Notes under the pieces: generated by a model
The model's input: the letters and a program-made list of their open reading frames with translations, nothing else
Database searches by the model: none
What the model was told of the DNA's origin: nothing
Program-made: the position numbers and the translations under genes
Shown: positions 59,094 through 64,000 of the stretch, piece after piece
How positions within the stretch are numbered: the stretch's first letter is position 1
Layout of the letters: each line of letters starts with the position of its first letter
NCBI GenBank assembly: GCA_001839685.1
Contig: MLAK01000335.1
Coordinates: forward strand, 17,159-81,158
Reading direction: 5' to 3'
Origin: Tritrichomonas foetus
Lineage: Eukaryota; Parabasalia; Tritrichomonadida; Tritrichomonadidae
Length of the DNA stretch: 64,000 nt

Positions 59094-60011
59094 TGTGATT
59101 TGATTTTACTTAAATAAACGTTCACTTCTTCAATTTTCTGGAAAACGCCCGTTTTTTTTTACATTTAAATTTTCCTAACGACAGACTATGACATTTCTAT
59201 TTCTATATGGTTTTATCATTCAATTTACACCAATTTCTCATTTAAAAAGCGAATCACAGTTTTTATGAAAATTTTTATTTCCTTCTCAATTTCATATTTC
59301 ATTTCAATATTCTCAAATAGCAAACCTAAAATAATGTCAGATATCTGGACAATAACAAAAAATAATTTTTATCTATTCTAATATTAATTGTTGCTATTAT
59401 TATACATTGTTGAAATATAGCATCTCCAATAAATATCATTTTCATAACGAAAAAACAACGAAATATGACTTAAATTAAACGAGAACGTTATAAAATTTCA
59501 TTCAAAAACTGACATTTGTTTAAAATGTCCGGTGCAAATCAAATTTTAGCGTCTGTGTTCAGCTAATTTTTACCCGGAATTTTATAATCAATTCTAATAA
59601 TTAATAAATCAATCAAATGTCAGTCCACCCTATATTAACAGATAAAAAGGAGCGATGAGCGAGATTTTCGTGAAATAAAAACTTTTATAACCGAATTTTT
59701 TTATTGTCCTCATTCAAAAATTAGATTTGTCAGATCAAAAACTCTTTGACTTGATTTTGGGAAATAATTTGATCTTCCGACAAAATTAACAAGTGATAAC
59801 GAAATTATTTTAATCATGAGTTATTATCTACGGTTTTTAATATTCTGAGTTTCCTGAAAGTTTTTTTTCTTAATATTTCTTTATTTTGATTTTCAGTACT
59901 TTCCAGCTTGAGTTACATCATTTAGTTTCCATGCTCAAATTCAGAAAATAAAAAGAATAAGTTTTTATTTTGTTTTTGAGTTTATTCAGAAAATTTCTTC
60001 AAACATACATT
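59094..60011. other. AT-rich intergenic region
   Basis: This is the spacer upstream of the phosphatase and downstream of the Sly1-like gene. No ORF, RNA gene or repeat is recognised in 918 bp. Confidence 0.45.
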
Positions 60012-61703
60012 TTATTGGAATACTCGAACCAATTCTTCGGCAAATTGAGTTGGCCTGAGCATTGTTGTACATCCATACTCAATTTCAACGCCTTCTGCCT
60101 TTTTTTCTTCATTTAGCATTTCAAAGCCATCAAACTCACTCATGCAGCCTGGTCCAATAATAAAAACAATTGCATTTTTTCTTACATTTGGAGATTCAGG
60201 TGAAATATTGCTAATATCAAATCCTTCATCATTTCCAGCCATTGCGCGCCTTACAAAGTCAACAATGGGCATTTTTGAGAGTAACGATGTTCCATTGTCA
60301 GAAAATCTCCCGAATCTGCCAATAACAGAAGCTACAATTCCTGTATCTTGCTGTGAAAATGTTTTGAACATTTCTAGATTCTTCAAAAATGAGAATTCAT
60401 TATTATTTAATTCCCCATCATTGTTCGAGAGTGAGCCTGTCATATAAGCAACTGCTAAAAGTCTCAATTTGTCTTTGGTCGTAAGCGTATTTGTATCAAT
60501 TTCACAGTCTGAAAACCTACAAGAAGATTTTGAAATACAATCTACTTCAAATTTGAATAGTTTATCGATTTTCTTTTCGCGAATGATCGATAATAAACGG
60601 TCGCAGATTTTTGGATGGGTGGTGACTGACTCTTGTCGTTCCTTTATACCGCTCATTTCTGCCATAGCACCACCTATATCATTTTCAATTGATTTGTAGT
60701 CTTTTCTGAAATTTTGAACCAATTCATTAATATTCAAAAGAACCTGATCGAACGGCTTGTGGCGGTTATCTTTCCAAAAAGCATCATTTTTCTTGTCTAT
60801 TCTGAATTCACCATTATTTATATATAAAAATCCATCATCATTATTTTTTTCATCATTTTTATGATCATTTTTCCTACTTTCAATTCCAAGAAGGTCGTCA
60901 ATTAATGAATCATATGTTGTTGCATGATGAACCATTGTCAAAAAGTCGAAAGAACGATCAAAGATCAAAATAAGTGGTCTTTCGTTGCGTTGCAAAAAAT
61001 TTGGATTTTTAGTGATTTGATTCGTGATTTTTTCTTTCAACATATCATTACAAATCTTTGCAAGATCACCCTTTGACATAATTAACGGAATCTGACCAAT
61101 TGTCTTCACAACTGATAATAGTTTTTCTGTTATTTTATCGCATATTATAGTTAAAGATGAAAGCTGTTGAGAACGGTCATATATACTCTCAAAAAGAGAA
61201 TTAGAATTATCAAAAAGTTCAAATTTTCGATCATCTTCAGAGATGAAATCCAAATAAGAATCAAAAACACCACAAATTGCACGTCCGTCACTTTTAGTGG
61301 CAACTTCTTTGGCAAAATCACGAAGTAATTCATTGTCAATTTTTGAAATAAAATTGATATAAAATGAATCATAAATGTTCGATTCGATATCTTTCAATAT
61401 TAAATTGAGATTATTTTCGTTTGCTTCGACTAAATAAACGACTGGAACATCTCGAATTCTTGATCGTTTCAAATTGATGTCAGCATGATATGTAACACCG
61501 TTTTTTGATAAGAGGACGTCAAAATTTTCATCAAAAGCAGACCTGAGAACATTTTTGCTGTATTTATCATGGATTAATACTTTCCATATGAGCTGTGATT
61601 CTCTTGTTGGTGGCGAGTTACAGTTGAGTATTCTAAGAAGTTGAATTTGTTGCTTCTTTCGTAACATTCTATATGACATGCTTTGTGAAATTTTGATGAC
61701 CAT
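60012..61703 (-). CDS. SLY1: Sec1/Munc18 family protein, Sly1-like
   Basis: The protein has 563 residues. It starts like Sly1/SCFD1 (a KKQQIQLLRILN helix), then has an IWKVLIHDKY strand, RDVPVVYLVEANENNLNLILKDI followed by YDSFYINFISKI (Sly1 pattern in domain 1), LILIFDRSFDFLTMVHHATTY (about 240-260, the SM hallmark), a DAFWKDNRHKPFDQV segment and a C-terminal YGCTTMLRPTQFAEEL. SM proteins clasp syntaxin-type SNAREs and template fusion; Sly1 acts between ER and Golgi. It is slightly shorter than animal Sly1 (about 640). Met9 or Met12 could be the real start. Assignment to the SM family is firm; the Sly1 class is likely. Confidence 0.87.
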   Translation of the reverse strand: MVIKISQSMSYRMLRKKQQIQLLRILNCNSPPTRESQLIWKVLIHDKYSKNVLRSAFDENFDVLLSKNGVTYHADINLKRSRIRDVPVVYLVEANENNLNLILKDIESNIYDSFYINFISKIDNELLRDFAKEVATKSDGRAICGVFDSYLDFISEDDRKFELFDNSNSLFESIYDRSQQLSSLTIICDKITEKLLSVVKTIGQIPLIMSKGDLAKICNDMLKEKITNQITKNPNFLQRNERPLILIFDRSFDFLTMVHHATTYDSLIDDLLGIESRKNDHKNDEKNNDDGFLYINNGEFRIDKKNDAFWKDNRHKPFDQVLLNINELVQNFRKDYKSIENDIGGAMAEMSGIKERQESVTTHPKICDRLLSIIREKKIDKLFKFEVDCISKSSCRFSDCEIDTNTLTTKDKLRLLAVAYMTGSLSNNDGELNNNEFSFLKNLEMFKTFSQQDTGIVASVIGRFGRFSDNGTSLLSKMPIVDFVRRAMAGNDEGFDISNISPESPNVRKNAIVFIIGPGCMSEFDGFEMLNEEKKAEGVEIEYGCTTMLRPTQFAEELVRVFQ

Positions 61704-62413
61704 TTATTATCACAACATATCACATTTGTTGGAGTTAACAACATGAAAAATGTAAAGTTAACCAAGTAAACGAATAGGACAATATTATCAATGACAAACT
61801 TTTTGAAGTAAGATTTATTTTATTCAAATGGTTTTTCATTTCAGTTGATATTATTTGCATTTGTTTACTGTTATCTTGATCATCTTATTATTTTTTTATC
61901 GAAAAAAATATATAGACTCATAAATTCCGATACTACACCAAACAATATCATGAATCATATTTTGTGGAAAATAAAGCATAAACTGTATTTGCTATCAATT
62001 TTTAAACAACTATCAATTTTTAAAAACAATCAAAATTGAGAATTTATCTCGAAAATTTAAGTACTTATTTCTTGGAAATTATTGCTTCTCACATTATAAT
62101 ATCGGGTTTCCAGAAATTCATGGAAGAAGTAAAGGTAAAAATCTATAATTTACACTTTTTACCTTTACTTAAGAAGAGAAATTCCACATACATCTAAAGC
62201 AATAACAGTATCATTGATAAATATTTGAGAAATATCATTGAAATTTCACTACAAATGGTTTTATTCATTTTGTGACTTGGTGATTATTTGGTGAAATAAT
62301 GATCTTTTTTTGAGGTCAAAATTTTTTACATTATTGAAAAAGTCAAAACTTTGAATAGTCTTTTCGTCTTTTCAAATGAGAGAATGAATTGACACAAAAT
62401 TCACATAAAAAAA
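61704..62413. other. Divergent AT-rich intergenic region
   Basis: This spacer separates the Sly1-like gene from the right-hand VPS9-like gene. A short imperfect inverted pair (aaaggtaaaaa near 62133 and tttttacctttac near 62157) is the only feature. Small frames here have no support. Confidence 0.45.
62401..62405 (+). promoter_or_regulatory. Possible initiator of right-edge gene
   Basis: TCACA with A(+1) at 62403 gives an 11-nt leader, much like the 12-nt leader predicted for the paralogue at 49053. Confidence 0.45.
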
Positions 62414-64000
62414 ATGAAGCATGCTTCACAGAGGCGCCAAAGACCAAGAGCTGCTTCAGACTTGAGTACAATTAACGAATTTGAACCGGTTCAAAGTAAT
62501 TTTAGATCAGTTCCAAGAAAACAGAAAGCAAAAAGAGCATCTGACTTATCTCTTCTCGCAGATGCTTCTTTTAACGGTGCATCTCCAATTGCACCATCCA
62601 CTAATGGAGCACCTTTTTTGGACGACACGCATTTTGATAAATACATTTCTGAGGATTCCGATTCGAATAAAAATAAATTATATCTCTCACTTAAAGATGC
62701 ACGAAATCAACTAGAGTGCATGATAAAGCAATTTAACAATGACTTTATATCATACACAGACAGAATTTCGACGAGTATTGAATCCAAAAATATTATTTCT
62801 AAAAAATTGCGCCAAATACACTATTCGAACATTTTCGGAGCACGAGAAAACTCTAAAATTGAAATAGCTTATCATAATTACAACCAGGAATTTTATGAGC
62901 AAGAAGCAAATCGTGTTCGAGCAAATATCAACACATGCGTCTTTTTTGAAGCAAAAATAAATGAATTGATTTTTAGCAGCAATAAATCACCAACAACTGA
63001 AAACAACTCAAATGAAAACCATCAAAATGAAACCAATTCTGAGGAAAATCATGAAAATCATGAAAATTCAACACCAAAGAAATATTCTGTTGATATGGCA
63101 CTTTTTATTTTTGAAAACATACAAGTACAACCAAAAATAGAACTCTTCATGAAACGCAGTAGTGCTTTGAAAGCCAAAATTTCACCATTTTATGTCCCAC
63201 CACTGGAAGAAGATGATTTAATAGGTAAGTATATGGACATATCATCAAAAATCGGTCATTTAATGCGCAGATTCTGTCTTAAAATTGCTGATATTCGATT
63301 TCCAGACCTTGATGTAATTGCTGATGCCATCGTTGATCGAAAAATCGCTCAAATCGAAGCAGAACATCAAGAAAAACAAAAAAACAAACTTTCCAGAAAT
63401 AAATTAAAGCCAAAATCCAAAACTGATCAGGCAAATGACATGGAATTCAATATTCACTCGATCAGACCAACAAACAGTTGTACTAATATTCGTTTAAATC
63501 TGAACGATATTACAAATGCTAATAATGCTTTGGCTTTAAACAGTACTTCGAATCTAGAAAATGTTTCAAACCTCTTGATGGATAAAGAAAATGAGAGAAA
63601 GAAATATAAACAAGAAGCAGTTACAATTATGTTCGATCTTGCTTGGTCATTAAAGAATTTTCCAATTCTTGAACAAATGAAAGACCTTTTAAAGCTTCCT
63701 TGTCTCGATGATGTAATTCCAGCAGTCCTAAGACCAAGCTTTATCCCAGAAAAGTATAACTATATGACTTGTACTCAACTTTTTGTAAGTGATTGGCCAT
63801 ATAAACCTGCAGTTGACATGTTTTGGGAAATTATGGTGACAACTAATCCATTTGACATCGCCAGAATATTTTATGATATTATAAATACTATCGGCGAATG
63901 TGTTTTAAAGGTAGTGAATGACCAAATCGACCGAGAAAATAAAAAAATCGAAAACGACGAAGACAAAAAGAAAATGAAGAAACATGTTGATATTGATTTT
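62414..64000 (+). CDS. VPS9-like protein, paralogue (3' end beyond window)
   Basis: The frame is open from the ATG at 62414 to the right edge, 529 codons, so the C-terminus is missing. The N-terminus (1-75) is basic and Ser-rich. Then come long helices (LKDARNQLECMIKQF onwards), a short Asn/His/Glu-rich tract (about 195-220), and, near the edge, KNFPILEQM...VLRPSFIPEKYNY...FWEIMVTTNPFDIARIFYDIINTIGECVL. That last part mirrors the gene at 49053 (KFPILSNLMRPNF...FFNTAIFRPNPLDALFEVNRTL) and is the NPxD-type segment of VPS9-like proteins. The decisive C-terminal VPS9 half is outside the window. The putative role is a Rab exchange factor. Confidence 0.68.
   Translation, partial: MKHASQRRQRPRAASDLSTINEFEPVQSNFRSVPRKQKAKRASDLSLLADASFNGASPIAPSTNGAPFLDDTHFDKYISEDSDSNKNKLYLSLKDARNQLECMIKQFNNDFISYTDRISTSIESKNIISKKLRQIHYSNIFGARENSKIEIAYHNYNQEFYEQEANRVRANINTCVFFEAKINELIFSSNKSPTTENNSNENHQNETNSEENHENHENSTPKKYSVDMALFIFENIQVQPKIELFMKRSSALKAKISPFYVPPLEEDDLIGKYMDISSKIGHLMRRFCLKIADIRFPDLDVIADAIVDRKIAQIEAEHQEKQKNKLSRNKLKPKSKTDQANDMEFNIHSIRPTNSCTNIRLNLNDITNANNALALNSTSNLENVSNLLMDKENERKKYKQEAVTIMFDLAWSLKNFPILEQMKDLLKLPCLDDVIPAVLRPSFIPEKYNYMTCTQLFVSDWPYKPAVDMFWEIMVTTNPFDIARIFYDIINTIGECVLKVVNDQIDRENKKIENDEDKKKMKKHVDIDF

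Overview
The window looks like nuclear DNA of a parabasalid protist, most probably a Tritrichomonas-type trichomonad. It is AT-rich with very AT-rich spacers. Every long gene, up to 9.4 kb, is one uninterrupted frame with no intron signal seen. TAA, TAG and TGA all serve as stops. Some start codons sit 3-30 nt behind TCA(C/T)(T/A) initiator-like sites. The gene families are also typical: multi-pass adenylyl cyclase with PAS, GAF-PDE, BEACH, VPS9, Rab and a clostridial-type nitroreductase. The species call is inference, since no rRNA is present. Scattered single Ns show this is a draft consensus.

Layout. 1-1792 (-): acidic repeat protein running off the left edge. 2.3-4.3 kb: Rab-like GTPase, a 300-bp foldback MITE with perfect 8-bp target duplication, and a GNAT acetyltransferase. 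4.5-9.7 kb (-): giant membrane adenylyl cyclase. 9.85-12.96 kb: gene-free, holding a 1085-bp transposon with 8-bp target duplications, bracketed by two homologous 67-bp hairpins. 12.96-22.3 kb: a 3119-residue protein made of three tandem GHKL (Hsp90-like) ATPase units of about 960 residues. 22.9-26.8 kb: cyclic-nucleotide phosphodiesterase with four GAF-like units. 27.1-33.8 kb: BEACH protein. 34-38.5 kb: a Rab and a divergent importin-beta-like protein. 38.8-40.4 kb (-): tandem inositol polyphosphate kinase with a prenylation tail. 41.2-43 kb: coiled-coil protein and small membrane protein. 43.3-44.7 kb: 1371-bp TTAA-flanked transposon ending about 50 bp before a Polo-like kinase. 46.5-48.7 kb: a long inverted duplication carrying two identical nitroreductase genes. 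49-64 kb: VPS9-like protein, FAM21/WASHC2-like protein, Asn/Asp-rich protein, SCP/FCP1-type phosphatase, Sly1-type SM protein and a second VPS9-like gene cut by the right edge.

Functionally, two themes dominate. One is endomembrane traffic: two Rabs, two putative Rab5-type exchange factors, Sly1, BEACH and the retromer/WASH subunit FAM21. The other is signalling: cAMP synthesis and breakdown, inositol phosphate, Polo kinase and SCP phosphatase. No operon logic is expected or seen. The most novel items are the triple GHKL ATPase, three structurally complete non-autonomous DNA transposons, the polarised inverted nitroreductase duplication, and the lipid-anchored inositol kinase with a dead second domain.
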